Notes under the pieces: generated by a model
The model's database searches: none
What the model was told of the DNA's origin: nothing
What the model saw: the letters and a program-made list of their open reading frames with translations, nothing else
Part shown: positions 52,035 to 62,404 of the stretch, piece after piece
Numbering within the stretch: the first letter of the stretch is position 1
Layout of the letters: every line of letters begins with the position of its first letter
Made by a program: the position numbers and the translations under genes
Assembly (NCBI RefSeq): GCF_947507565.1
Contig: NC_089191.1
Coordinates: 372,001-436,000, forward strand
Reading direction: 5' to 3'
Length of the DNA stretch: 64,000 nt
DNA from: Oscarella lobularis
Lineage: Eukaryota; Porifera; Homoscleromorpha; Homosclerophorida; Oscarellidae

Positions 52035-52890
52035 CTTCTCCTTTGCCTTTTGCCTTCTCCCTTTGCCTTTTGCCTTTTCCCTTTGCCATTTGCCTTCTCC
52101 CTTTGCCTTTTGCCTTCTCCCTTTGCCTTTTGCCTTCTCCCTTTGCCTTTTGCATTTCCCTTTGCCTTTTGCCTTCTCCCTTTGCCTTTTGCTTTCTCCT
52201 TTGCCTTTTGCCTTTTCCCTTTGCCTTTTGCCTTCCCCCTTTGCCTTTTGCTTTCTCCTTTGCCTTTTGCCTTTTCCCTTTGCCTTTTGCCTTCTCCTTT
52301 GCCTTTTGCCTTCTCCTTTGCCTTTTTCCTTTTCTCTTTGCCTTTTGCCTTCTCCCTTTGCCTTTTGCTTTCTCCTTTGCCTTTTGCCTTCTCCCTTTGC
52401 CTTTTGCCTTCTCCGTTTGCCTTTTGCCTTTTCCCTTTGCCTTTTGCCTTCTCCCTTTGCCTTTTGCCTTCTCCCTTTGCCTTTTGCCTTCTCCCTTTGC
52501 CTTTTGCCTTCTCCCTTTGCCTTTTGCCTTCTCCCTTTGCCTTTTGCCTTCTCCCTTTGCCTTTTGCTTTCTCCCTTTGCCTTTTGCCTTCTCCCTTTGC
52601 CTTTTGCCTTCTCCCTTTGCCTTTTGCCTTCTCCCTTTGCCTTTTGCCCTCTTCCTTTGCCTTTTGCCTTCTCCCTTTGCCTTTTGCCTTCTCCCTTTGC
52701 CTTTTGCTTTCTCCCTTTGCCTTTTGCCTTTTCCCTTTTGCCTTTTGCCTTCTCCTTTGCCTTTTGCCTTCTCCCTTTGCCTTTTGCCTTCTCCCTTTGC
52801 CTTTTGCCTTCTCCCTTTGCCTTTTGCATTTCCCTTTGCCTTTTGCCTTCTCCCTTTGCCTTTTGCTTTCTCCCTTTGCCTTTTGCCTTC
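52035..52890 (+). repeat. 20-bp pyrimidine-rich satellite, block 1
   Basis: About 43 copies of TTTGCCTTTTGCCTTCTCCC. The plus strand is nearly pure pyrimidine apart from two G per unit. The minus strand is open in all frames (KAKGEGKRQREKAKG), a repeat artefact. Confidence 0.95.
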
Positions 52891-53157
52891 TCCCTTTTTG
52901 TAAACAGGGGGTTCCTGGAGGATGTCAGATAAGTGCCGTGCAATTGTTCATGAGTTGTGTGGCTTTGTTAATGTGTATAGGGGCAATGTTAGGGCAGTCA
53001 ATACTGATAGGTATATAATGGTTCCTAATTGTGTTACATATTTCTAATTAGTTTTCTTAGGGGCATAGGGATGGGAGGAACAATGACAAGGAGATGGGGC
53101 GCGAGGGAGAAGAGGAACAAGCAGGCAGGGAGGAGAAGGAATATCAAGGGATCGATG
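52891..53157 (+). other. Captured gene fragment, copy A
   Basis: Single-copy-like sequence beginning GTAAACAGGGGGTTCCTGGA. An exon-like stretch with ATG at 52922 (MSDKCRAIVHELCGFVNVYR) ends at GATAG before GTATAT. A 48-bp intron-like gap follows, then a lysine/arginine-rich stretch (MTRRWGAREKRNKQAGRRRN). Reappears almost unchanged at 55131-55393. Parent gene not recognised. Confidence 0.55.
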
Positions 53158-53334
53158 GTATGTGATGTAGGTAGAGTTTTAGTTATTGAGGGGGTCTCTA
53201 ATTTGTTTCTTTAGATATGTAAGGAAGAAGGATATAAGCAAGGGACGCGTGTGGGAAGGGGAGGGAAAGGAAGGAAAAGCAATCAGAAGGAACGATGGCT
53301 ATGGATGGAGCAAAGGTATGTGATGTAGGTAGAG
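53158..53334 (+). repeat. 160-bp exon-like tandem unit (single copy plus partial)
   Basis: Unit runs from GTATGTGATGTAGGTAGAG, a donor-like start, through TTTGTTTCTTTAG, an acceptor-like end, to a ~105-bp G/A-rich exon-like part ending GGAGCAAAG. Here one unit is followed by the start of a second, which is cut by the 15-bp satellite. Confidence 0.7.
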
Positions 53335-53945
53335 TTGTCCTGGGACAATTGTTCCTGGGACAATTTGTCCAGGGACAATTTGTCCTGGGAGAATTTGTCC
53401 TGGGGAGAATTTGTCCTGGGACAAATTGTCCTGGGACAATTTGTCCCCAGGACAAATTGTCCTGGCACAATTTGTCCTGGGGACAATTGGTCCTGGGACA
53501 ACTTGTCCTAGGACAACTTGTCCTAGGACAATTTGTCCTGAGACAATTTGTCCTGGGAACAATTTGTCCTGAGGACATTTTGTCCTGGGGACAATTTGTC
53601 CTGGGGACAATTTGTCCTGGGACAATTTGTCCTGGGATAATTTGTCCTGGGACGATTTGTCCTGGGACAATTTGTCCTGGGACAATTTGTCCTGGGACAA
53701 TTTGTGCTGGGACAATTTGTCCTGGGGACAATTTTTTCCTGGGGACAATTTGTCCTGGGACAATTTGTCCTGGGAGAATTTGTCCTGGGACAATTTGTCC
53801 TGGGGACAATTTGTCCTGAGACAATTTGTCCTTGGACAATTTGTCCTGGGGACAATTTGTCCTGGTGACAATTTGTCCTAGGACAATTTGTCCTGGGGAC
53901 AATTTGTCCTGGGATAATTTTTCCTGGGACAATTTGTTCTGGAAA
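53335..53945 (+). repeat. 15/16-bp palindromic satellite, block 6
   Basis: About 40 units directly fused to the end of GTATGTGATGTAGGTAGAG of the exon-like repeat. The same fusion point is used again at 55896. Confidence 0.93.
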
Positions 53946-54306
53946 TTCTAAATTAATTCAGAATAAATTCGGCATTAGTTCCGAATAAATTTTGCATTAA
54001 TTCAGAATAAATTCTAAATTAATTCAGAATAAATTCTGCATTAATTCAGAATAAATTCTGAATTAATTCTGAATAAATTCTGCATTAATGCAGAAATTAT
54101 TCTAGATTAATGCAGAATAAATTCTGCATTAATTCAGAAAAAATTCTGCATTAATTCAGAATAAATTCTGCATTAATTCAGAATAAATTCTACATTTATT
54201 CGGAATAAATTCTTCATTTATTCAGAATAAATTCCGCATTTATTCTGCATTAATTCAGAATTAATTCTGCATTTATTCAGAATTAATTCTGCATTTATTC
54301 AGAATT
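53946..54306. repeat. AT-rich palindromic satellite, block 8
   Basis: AT-rich palindromic units. Nothing else seen. Confidence 0.9.
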
Positions 54307-54486
54307 TGTCCTGGGGACAATTTGTCCCCAGGACAAATTGTCCTGGCACAATTTGTCCTGGGACAATTTGTCCTGGGACATGTTGTCCTGGGACAATTTT
54401 TCCTGGGGACAATTTTTCCTGGGGACAATTTGTCCCCAGGAGAATTTGTCCTGGGGCAATTTTTCCTTCTACAATTGTTCCTTGAA
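54307..54486 (+). repeat. 15/16-bp palindromic satellite, block 7
   Basis: About eleven units. The end (CAATTTTTCCTTCTACAATT, GTTCCTTGAAATTCTAA) matches the end of block 1 at 42570-42606, so the two ends share ancestry. Confidence 0.9.
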
Positions 54487-54930
54487 ATTCTAAATTAATT
54501 CAGAATAAATTCTGCATTAATGCAGAATAAATTCCGCATTTATTCTGCATTAATTCAGAATTAATTCTGCATTTATTCAGAATTAATTCTGCATTAATTG
54601 AGAATAAATTCAGCATTAATTCAGAATAAATTCTGCATTAATTCAGAATTAATTCTGAATTAATGCAGAATTTATTCTGAATTATTTCAGAATTAATTCT
54701 AAATAAATGCAGAATTAATTCTAAATTAATGCAGAATAAATGCGGAATTAATGCAAAATTTATTCTCAATTAATGCAGAATTTATTCTCAATTAATGCAG
54801 AATTAATTCTGAATAATGGCAGAAATAATTCTGAATTAATGCAGAATAAATGCGGAATTTATTCTGAATTAATGCAAAATTTATTCTCAATTAATGCAGA
54901 ATTTATTCTCAATTAATGCAGAATTAATTC
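54487..54930. repeat. AT-rich palindromic satellite, block 9
   Basis: AT-rich units, partly inverted (AATGCAGAATTTATTCTCAA). Confidence 0.88.
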
Positions 54931-55130
54931 TCCCTTTGCCTTTTTCTTTCTCCCTTTTGCCTTCTCCTTTGCCTTTTGCCTTCTCCCTTTTGCCTTTTGC
55001 CTTCTCCCTTTGCCTTTTGCCTTCTCCCTTTTGCCTTTTGCCTTCTCCCTTTGCCTTTTGCCTTCTCCCTTTGCCTTTTGCCTTCTCCCTTTGCCTTTTG
55101 CCTTCTCCTTTGCCTTTTGCCTTCTCCCTT
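54931..55130 (+). repeat. 20-bp pyrimidine-rich satellite, block 2
   Basis: About ten copies of the TTTGCCTTTTGCCTTCTCCC unit, followed as in block 1 by the captured fragment at the same junction (CTCCCTTTTTGTAAACAGGG). Confidence 0.93.
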
Positions 55131-55393
55131 TTTGTAAACAGGGGGTTCCTGGAGGATGTCAGATAAGTGCCGTGCAATTGTTTATGAGTTGTGTGGCTTT
55201 GTTAATGTGTATAGGGGCAATGTTAGGGCAGAGTCAATACTGATAGGTATATAATGGTTCCTAATTGTGTTACATATTTCTAATTAGTTTTCTTAGGGGC
55301 ATAGGGATGGGAGGAACAATGACAAGGAGATGGGGCGCGAGGGAGAAGAGGAACAAGCAGGCAGGGAGGAGAAGGAATATCAAGGGATCGATG
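55131..55393 (+). other. Captured gene fragment, copy B
   Basis: Near-identical to 52891-53157, with small changes (for example an added GA at about 55231). Followed by three full exon-like units instead of one. Confidence 0.55.
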
Positions 55394-55895
55394 GTATGTG
55401 ATGTAGGTAGAGTTTTAGTTATTGAGGGGTCTCTAATTCGTTTTATAGATGTGTAAGAGCGTAAGGAAGAATGATACGAGCAACGGATGCGAGTGGGAAG
55501 AGAAGGATTGGAAGGGAAGGCAATCAGAAGGGAGGATGACTATCGAGGGGGCAAAGGTATGTGATGTAGGTAGAGTTTTAGTTATTGAGGGGTCTCTAAT
55601 TCGTTTCTTTAGATGTGTAAGAGCGTAAGAAAGAAGGATATAAGCAAGGGACGCGAGTGAGAGGGGAGGGAAAGGAAGGAAAAACAATCAGAAGGAACGA
55701 TGGGTATGGATGGGGCAAAGGTATGTGATGTAGGTAGAGTTTTAGTTATTGAGGGGTCTCTAATTTGTTTCTTTAGATATGTAAGGAAGAAGGATATAAG
55801 CAAGGGACGCGTGTGGGAAGGGGAGGAAAGGAAGGGAAGGCAATCAGAAGGAAGGATGACTCTCGAGGGGGCAAAGGTATGTGATGTAGGTAGAG
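55394..55895 (+). repeat. 160-bp exon-like tandem units (three copies plus partial)
   Basis: GTATGTGATGTAGGTAGAG recurs at 55394, 55557, 55721 and 55877 (periods 163, 164, 156). Each unit has donor-like and acceptor-like ends around an A/G-rich exon-like segment; some have in-frame stops (a TGA near 55661), so the array is not a clean coding series. Confidence 0.75.
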
Positions 55896-56273
55896 TTGTC
55901 CTGGGGACAATTGTCCTGGGACAATTGGTCCTGGGACAATTTGTCCAGGGACAATTTGTCCTGGGACTATTTGTCCTGGGACAATTTGTCATGGGACTAT
56001 TTGTCCTGCGAGAATTTGTCCTGGGGAGAATTTGTCCTGGGACAAATTGTCCTGGGACAATTTGTCCCCAGGACAATTTGTCCTGGGACAATTTGTCCTG
56101 GGGACAATTTTTCCTGGGACAATTTGTCCTAGGGACAATTTGTCCTAAGGACAATTTGTCCTGGGACAATTTGTCTTGGGACAATTTTTCCTGGGGACAA
56201 TTTGTCTTGGGGACAATTTGTCCTGGGGACAATTTGTCCTGGGACAATTTGTCCTGGGACAATTTGTCCTTAC
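55896..56273 (+). repeat. 15/16-bp palindromic satellite, block 8
   Basis: About 25 units, fused at its left end to the exon-like repeat and at its right end directly to the inverted 49-bp array. Confidence 0.93.
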
Positions 56274-57140
56274 AGGAGAGACCCGTTGGCTAGCCCCCTG
56301 TAATTTCGCTGCAGTTTATTACAGGAGAGAACCGTTGGCTAGCCCCCTGTAATTTCGCTGTAATTTATTACAGGAGAGACTCGTTGGCTAACCCCCTGTA
56401 ATTTCGCTGTAATTTATTACAGGAGAGACCCGTTGGCTAGCCCCTGTAATTTCGCTGTAATTTATTACAGGAGAGACGCGTTTGCTAGCCCCTGTATTTT
56501 CGCTGTAGTTTATTACAGGAGAGAACCGTTGGCTAGCTCCTGTAATTTCGCTGTAATTTATTACAGGAGAGACTTGTTGGCTAACCTTCTGTAATTTAGC
56601 TGATATTTATTACAGGAGAGACCCGTTGGCTAGCCCCCTGTAATTTCGCTGTTGTTTATTACAGGAGAGACCCGTTGGCTAGCCCCCTGTAATTTCGCTG
56701 TAGTTTATTAAAGGAGAGACCCGTTGGCTAGCCCCCTTTAATTTCGCTGTAATTTATTACAGGAGAGACCCGTTGGCTAACCCCGTGTAATTTCGTTGTA
56801 GTTTATTAAAAGAGAGATGGCTAGCCCCCTGTAATTTCGCTGTAATTTATTATTAGGAGAGACCCGTTGTCTAGCCCCTGTAATTTCGCTGTAATTTATT
56901 ACAGGAGAGACCCGTTGGCTAGCCCCCTGTAATTTCGCTGTAATTTATTACAGGAGAGACTTGTTGGCTAACCCCCTGTAATTTCGCTGTAATTTATTAC
57001 AGGAGAGACCCGTTGGCTAACCCCCTGTAATTTCGCTGTAATTTATTGCAGGAGAGACCCGTTAGCTAGCCCCTGTAATTTCGCTGTAATTTATTACAGT
57101 AGAGACCCGTTGGCTAACCCCCTGTAATTTCGCTGTAATT
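56274..57140 (-). repeat. 49-bp satellite array, inverted orientation (centre-right)
   Basis: About 17 copies of TTACAGGAGAGACCCGTTGG, then CTAGCCCCCTGTAATTTCGC and TGTAATTTA. Its reverse complement aligns with the outer 49-bp arrays (AAATTACAG-GAAATTACA-GG-CTAGCCAAC), so it is the same family inverted, as a distinct subfamily. Confidence 0.92.
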
Positions 57141-57510
57141 TTTATGAGAATTTGTCCTGGGGACAATTTGTCGTGGGACAATTTGTCCTGTGACAATTTG
57201 TCCTGGGGCAATTTGTCCTGGGACAATTTGTCCTGGGGACAATTTGTCCTGGGGACAATTTGTCCTGGGACAATTTGTTTTGGGACAATTTGTCCTGGGA
57301 CAATTTGTTTTGGGACAATTTGTCCTGGGACAATTTGTTTTGGGACAATTTGTCCTGGGACAATTTGTTTTGGGACAATTTGTCCTGGGACAACTTTTCC
57401 TGGGACAATTTGTCCTGGGGACAATTTGTCCTGGGGACAATTTGTCCTGGGACAATTTGTCCTGGGACAATTTGTCCTGAGGACAATTTGTCCTGGTACA
57501 ATTTGTCCTA
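57141..57510 (+). repeat. 15/16-bp palindromic satellite, block 9
   Basis: About 24 units. A dimeric higher-order pattern (TTGTCCTGGGACAATTTGTT then TTGGGACAA) is repeated four to five times at 57265-57380. Confidence 0.93.
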
Positions 57511-59622
57511 GCCGTTGTAGTCGTTGTAGCCTTTGTAGTAGTTGTAGCCGTTGTAGTAGTTGTAGCCGTTGTAGTAGTTGTAGCCTTTGTAGCCGTTGTA
57601 GTAGTTGTAGCCGTTGTAGCCGTTGTAGTCGTTGTAGTAGTTGTAGCCTTTGTAGTAGTTGTAGCCTTTGTAGTAGTTGTAGCCTTTGTAGTAGTTGTAG
57701 CCGTTGTGGTAGTTGTAGCCTTTGTAGTAGTTGTAGCCTTTGTAGTAGTTGTAGCCTTTGTAGTAGTTGTAGCCTTTGTAGTAGTTGTAGCCGTTGTAGT
57801 AGTTGTAGCCGTTGTAGCCGTTGTAGTCGTTGTAGCCGTTGTAGTCGTTGTAGCCGTTGTAGCCGTTGTAGCCGTTGTAGTAGTTGTAGCCTTTGTAGCC
57901 GTTGTAGTCGTTGTAGCCGTTGTAGTAGTTGTAGCCGTTGTAGCCGTTGTAGTAGTTGTAGTCGTTTTAGCCGTTGTAGCCGTTGTAGTAGTTGTAGCCG
58001 TTGTAGTCGTTGTAGCCTTTGTAGCCGTTGTAGTTGTTGTAGCCTTTGTAGCCGTTGTAGCCGTTGTAGCCGTTGTAGTAGTTGTAGCCGTTGTAGCCGT
58101 TGTAGTAGTTGTAGTCGTTGTAGCCGTTGTAGCCGTTGTAGTTGTTGTAGCCTTTGTAGCCGTTGTAGCCGTTGTAGCCGTTGTAGTCGTTGTAGCCGTT
58201 GTAGCCGTTGTAGTAGTTGTAGTCGTTGTAGCCGTTGTAGCCGTTGTAGTTGTTGTAGCCTTTGTAGCCTTTGTAGCCGTTGTAGCCGTTGTAGTAGTTG
58301 TAGCCGTTGTAGCCGTTGTAGTAGTTGTAGCCGTTGTAGTCGTTGTAGCCTTTGTAGCCGTTGTAGTTGTTGTAGCCTTTGTAGCCGTTGTAGCCGTTGT
58401 AGCCGTTGTAGTAGTTGTAGCCGTTGTAGCCGTTGTAGTAGTTGTAGTCGTTGTAGCCGTTGTAGCCGTTGTAGTTGTTGTAGCCTTTGTAGCCGTTGTA
58501 GCCGTTGTAGTCGTTGTAGCCGTTGTAGCCGTTGTAGTAGTTGTAGTCGTTGTAGCCGTTGTAGCCGTTGTAGCCGTTGTAGTTGTTGTAGCCTTTGTAG
58601 CCGTTGTAGCCGTTGTAGCCGTTGTAGTAGTTGTAGCCGTTGTAGCCGTTGTAGTAGTTGTAGTCGTTGTAGCCGTTGTAGCCGTTGTAGTTGTTGTAGC
58701 CTTTGTAGCCGTTGTAGCCGTTGTAGCCGTTGTAGTAGTTGTAGCCGTTGTAGCCGTTGTAGTAGTTGTAGTCGTTGTAGCCGTTGTAGCCGTTGTAGTA
58801 GTTGTAGCCGTTGTAGTAGTTGTAGTAGTTGTAGTCGTTGTAGCCGTTGCAGCCGTTGTAGTCGTTGTAGCCGTTGTAGCCGTTGTAGTTGTTGTAGCCT
58901 TTGTAGCCGTTGTAGCCGTTGTAGCCGTTGTAGTAGTTGTAGCCGTTGTAGCCGTTGTAGTAGTTGTAGTCGTTGTAGTAGTTGTAGCCTTTGTAGCCGT
59001 TGTAGTTGTTGTAGCCTTTGTAGCCGTTGTAGCCGTTGTAGCCGTTGTAGTAGTTGTAGTCGTTGTAGCCGTTGTAGCCGTTGTAGTTGTTGTAGCCGTT
59101 GTAGCCGTTGTAGTAGTTGTAGCCGTTGTAGCCGTTGTAGTAGTTGTAGTCGTTGTAGCCGTTGTAGCCGTTGTAGTAGTTGTAGCCGTTGTAGTCGTTG
59201 TAGTAGTTGTAGCCGTTGTAGCCGTTGTAGCCGTTGTAGTAGTTGTAGCCGTTGTAGTAGTTGTAGCCTTTGTAGCCGTTGTAGTTGTTGTAGCCTTTGT
59301 AGCCGTTGTAGCCGTTGTAGTAGTTGTAGCCGTTGTAGTAGTTGTAGCCTTTGTAGTAGTTGTAGTAGTTGTAGTCGTTGTAGCCGTTGTAGCCGTTGTA
59401 GCCGTTGTAGCCGTTGTAGTAGTTGTAGCCGTTGTAGCCGTTGTAGTAGTTGTAGTCGTTGTAGCCGTTGTAGCCGTTGTAGTAGTTGTAGCCGTTGTAG
59501 TAGTTGTAGCCTTTGTAGTAGTTACATGTAGCCTTTGTAGTAGTTGTAGCCTTTGTAGTAGTTGTAGCCGTTGTAGTCGTTGTAGCCGTTGTAGTCGTTG
59601 TAGCCTTTGTAGCCGTTGTAGT
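57511..59622 (+). repeat. 9-bp GTTGTAGNN minisatellite (right)
   Basis: About 235 units of 9 bp with a longer higher-order pattern of GCC, GTA, GTC and TTT variants of roughly 150 bp. It creates open frames up to ~800 codons (CSRCSSCS, VVVVAVVAV, YNGYNGYN) that have no coding value. Confidence 0.95.
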
Positions 59623-60762
59623 GTAATAAATTACAGTGAAATTACAAGGGACTGCCAACTCAACTCCCTTGTAATAAATTACAGTGAAATTACAAGGGAC
59701 TAGCCAACTCTTCTCCCCTGTAATAAATTACAGTAAAATTACAAGGGACTAGCCAACACTTCTTTCCTGTAATAAATTACAGTCAATTTACAAGGGACTA
59801 GCCAACACTTCTTTCCTGTAACAAATTACAGTGAAATTACAAGGGACTAGCAAACACTTCTTTCCTGTAATAAATTACAGTGAAATTACAAGGGACTAGC
59901 CAACTCAATTCCGTTGTACTAAATTACAGTGAAATTACAAGGGACTAGCCAACTCTTCTCCCCTGTAATAAATTACAGTGAAATTACAAGGGACTAGCCA
60001 ACAGTTCTTTCCTGTAATAAATTACAGTGAATTTACAAGGGACTAGCCAACACTTCTCCCCTGTAATAAATAACAGTGATATTACAAGGAACTAGCGAAC
60101 AATTCTTTCCTGTAATAAATTACAGTGAAATTACAAGGGACTAGCCAACTCTTCTCCCATGTAATAAATTACAGTGAAATTACAATGGGCTGGCCAAGCC
60201 TTCTCCCCTGTAATAAATTACAGTGAAATTACAAGGGACTAGCCAACTCTTCTCCCCTGTAATAAATTATAGTGAAATTACAAGGGACTAGCAAACACTT
60301 CTTTCCTGTAATAAATTACAGTGAAATTACAAGGGACTAGCCAACTCAACTCCCTTGTAATAAATTACAGTGAAATTACAAGGGGCTGGCCAAGCCTTCT
60401 CCCCTGTAATAAATTACAGTGAAATTCCAATGAACTAGCCAACTCTTCTCCCCTGTAATAAATTACAGTGATATTACAAGGAACTAGCCAAAAATTCTTT
60501 CCTGTAATAAATTACAGTGAAATTACAAGGGACTAGCCAACTCAATTCCCTTGTAATAAATTACAGTGAAATTACAAGGGGCTGGCCAAGCCTTCTCGCC
60601 TGTAATAAATTACAGTGAAATTACAAGGGACTAGCCAACTCAATTCCCTTGTAATAAATTACAGCGAAATTACAAGGGGCTGGCCAAGCCTTCTCCCCTG
60701 TAATAATTTAGAGTGAAATTACAAGGGACTAGCCAACTCTTCTCCCCTGTACTAAATTACAC
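59623..60762 (+). repeat. 49-bp satellite array, plus orientation (right)
   Basis: About 23 copies of the same subfamily as the left array. Ends in a partial unit (CTGTACTAAATTACA) before single-copy sequence. Confidence 0.95.
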
Positions 60763-60959
60763 AATAGGAATGTCAAATGCACTCTCAGGCTAACTACGGA
60801 TCCTAACCATGAAAATTTAAATTTAGCGCGGTCGGTGGGTGGGATCGATATATCGACCCTGGTTCTTGTAACAGACATTGTTAGAAACAATAAAAAAAGG
60901 ATTTTGCATGTACATAAACCATGCATAAACAAGGTGCTATCGCGCGCTACAGAAGAAAG
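60763..60959 (+). promoter_or_regulatory. ACSS2 upstream region
   Basis: Single-copy sequence between the satellite island and the ACSS2 start. The last ~35 bp (GGTGCTATCGCGCGCTAC) are duplicated near 39217. Promoter assignment is by position only. Confidence 0.4.
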
Positions 60960-62404
60960 ATGGCTGACAAACAGCGGCGTCGATCTAGCGAGTCCGCCGA
61001 AGTAGAAACGGGCTTGAGCTTGCACCACATCGACAAGGCGCACGTCAACCACACGCTCTTCGAACCGAGCAAAGCGGTGCGCGTCGAATCGCACGTTTCG
61101 AGCATGGAAGAGTATCGTCGCCTCTACGATCAATCCATCAGCGATCCGGCGCTCTTCTGGAGCTCCATTGCAAAGCAATTCTACTGGAAAGAGCCGTGGA
61201 ACGACGCGACAGTCCACTCGTACAACTTCGATCGTCGAAACGGGAAGATATTCGTCGAATGGTTCAAAGGCGGCAAAACGAATGTCTGCTACAACGTACT
61301 CGATCATCAGATCAAAGCAAAGGGCTCGGGAGATCGAGTTGCATTCTATTGGTCAGTAGAGAGTACACATAATTAGGCCAGAGATAATATTATATAACCT
61401 AAAACGAGANNNNNNNNNNNNNNNNNNNNNNNNNNNNNNNNNNNNNNNNNNNNNNNNNNNNNNNNNNNNNNNNNNNNNNNNNNNNNNNNNNNNNNNNNNN
61501 NNNNNNNNNNNNNNNNNNNNNNNNNNNNNNNNNNNNNNNNNNNNNNNNNNNNNNNNNNNNNNNNNNNNNNNNNNNNNNNNNNNNNNNNNNNNNNNNNNNN
61601 NNNNNNNNNCATTTGAACGGCACTGCATTTCTATATAAAACTTCGTGGGTGGGCGCAGTGTCTAAAGAAACCGTGGCCTGGCATTATGAGAACGGTCTAC
61701 GGCGATCACGATCGCTTTGAAAGCACCTACTTCGATCTCTTCAAGGGATACTATTTTACAGGAGACGGTAAATAAAATCGTACGTGGTTTCCGAGATTGA
61801 CTTTTGGATACGTACGTAGGAGCGTTTAGAGATAGGGACGGCTATTACTGGATCACTGGTCGTGCCGACGACGTGATCAATGTGTCTGGTCATCGCATTG
61901 GTACTGCTGAAGTGGAAAGCGCACTAGTCGAGCATCCAAGCGTAGTTGAAGCTGCTGTGGTAGGGGGAAAGAAATAGAGTAAGAGATAGCAGAAGAATTG
62001 ACGTCATCCTTTAGGTAGGTAGACCGCATGAGGTGAAAACGGAGTCAATGTACTGTTTCGTCACTCTGAAACAGGTAGATGGCATCAATATTATTAGTTG
62101 TCTATAGAAATATACTTAGGGAGCTGTTTTCGACGAGACAGTCATAAAAGAATTGAAGCTAAAAGGTACGTTAGTGGTTTGGCCCAATACCTGCATACGA
62201 AATTCCCTAGTTCGAGAGAAAATCGGTCCCTTTGCCACCCCCGACGTCGTTCAAAATGCCCCCGCTTTGCCCAAGACACGCTCCGGTAAGATCATGCGAC
62301 GCATATTGCGCAAAGTGGCGCAGAACGACCGAAACATGGGCGACGTTTCGACTCTCGCCGATTCGTCGGTCGTCGAAGAGCTCTTCACTAACAGAATTGA
62401 TTAG
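60960..62404 (+). CDS. ACSS2: Cytosolic acetyl-CoA synthetase, interrupted by assembly gap
   Basis: AMP-forming ligase making acetyl-CoA from acetate. First exon 60960-61351 begins [15 protein letters not shown] and carries [15 protein letters not shown] and FFVEW-like [19 protein letters not shown]. After the gap come [67 protein letters not shown] and the C-terminal catalytic lysine region [16 protein letters not shown], ending TNRID. The missing centre includes the AMP-binding P-loop, so activity cannot be judged. The 200-N gap is a conventional size; the true missing length is unknown and must exceed about 1 kb of coding sequence. Confidence 0.9.
61410..61609. other. Assembly gap (200 N)
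   Basis: A run of exactly 200 N inside ACSS2. The round length suggests a placeholder rather than a measured distance. Confidence 0.99.

Noticed and set aside
51792-53018. Lysine-rich minus-strand frame (KAKGEGKRQ) and its plus-strand hydrophobic mirror (LLPLPFAFS)
   Set aside because: Translation of the 20-bp pyrimidine repeat in all frames; no independent coding evidence.
57144-59703. Frames of up to ~800 codons (CSRCSSCS, VVAVVAVV, YNGYNGYN) across the right 9-bp array
   Set aside because: Period is divisible by three and the unit lacks stops, so several frames on both strands are open at once. No splice or start context, and composition is purely repetitive.
39382-60762. CRISPR-like appearance of regular short repeats
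   Set aside because: Units are contiguous tandem repeats without unique spacers, in a eukaryotic genome with introns; no cas genes.
61353-61628. Minus-strand frames across the N run
   Set aside because: They are open only because N codons are not read as stops.
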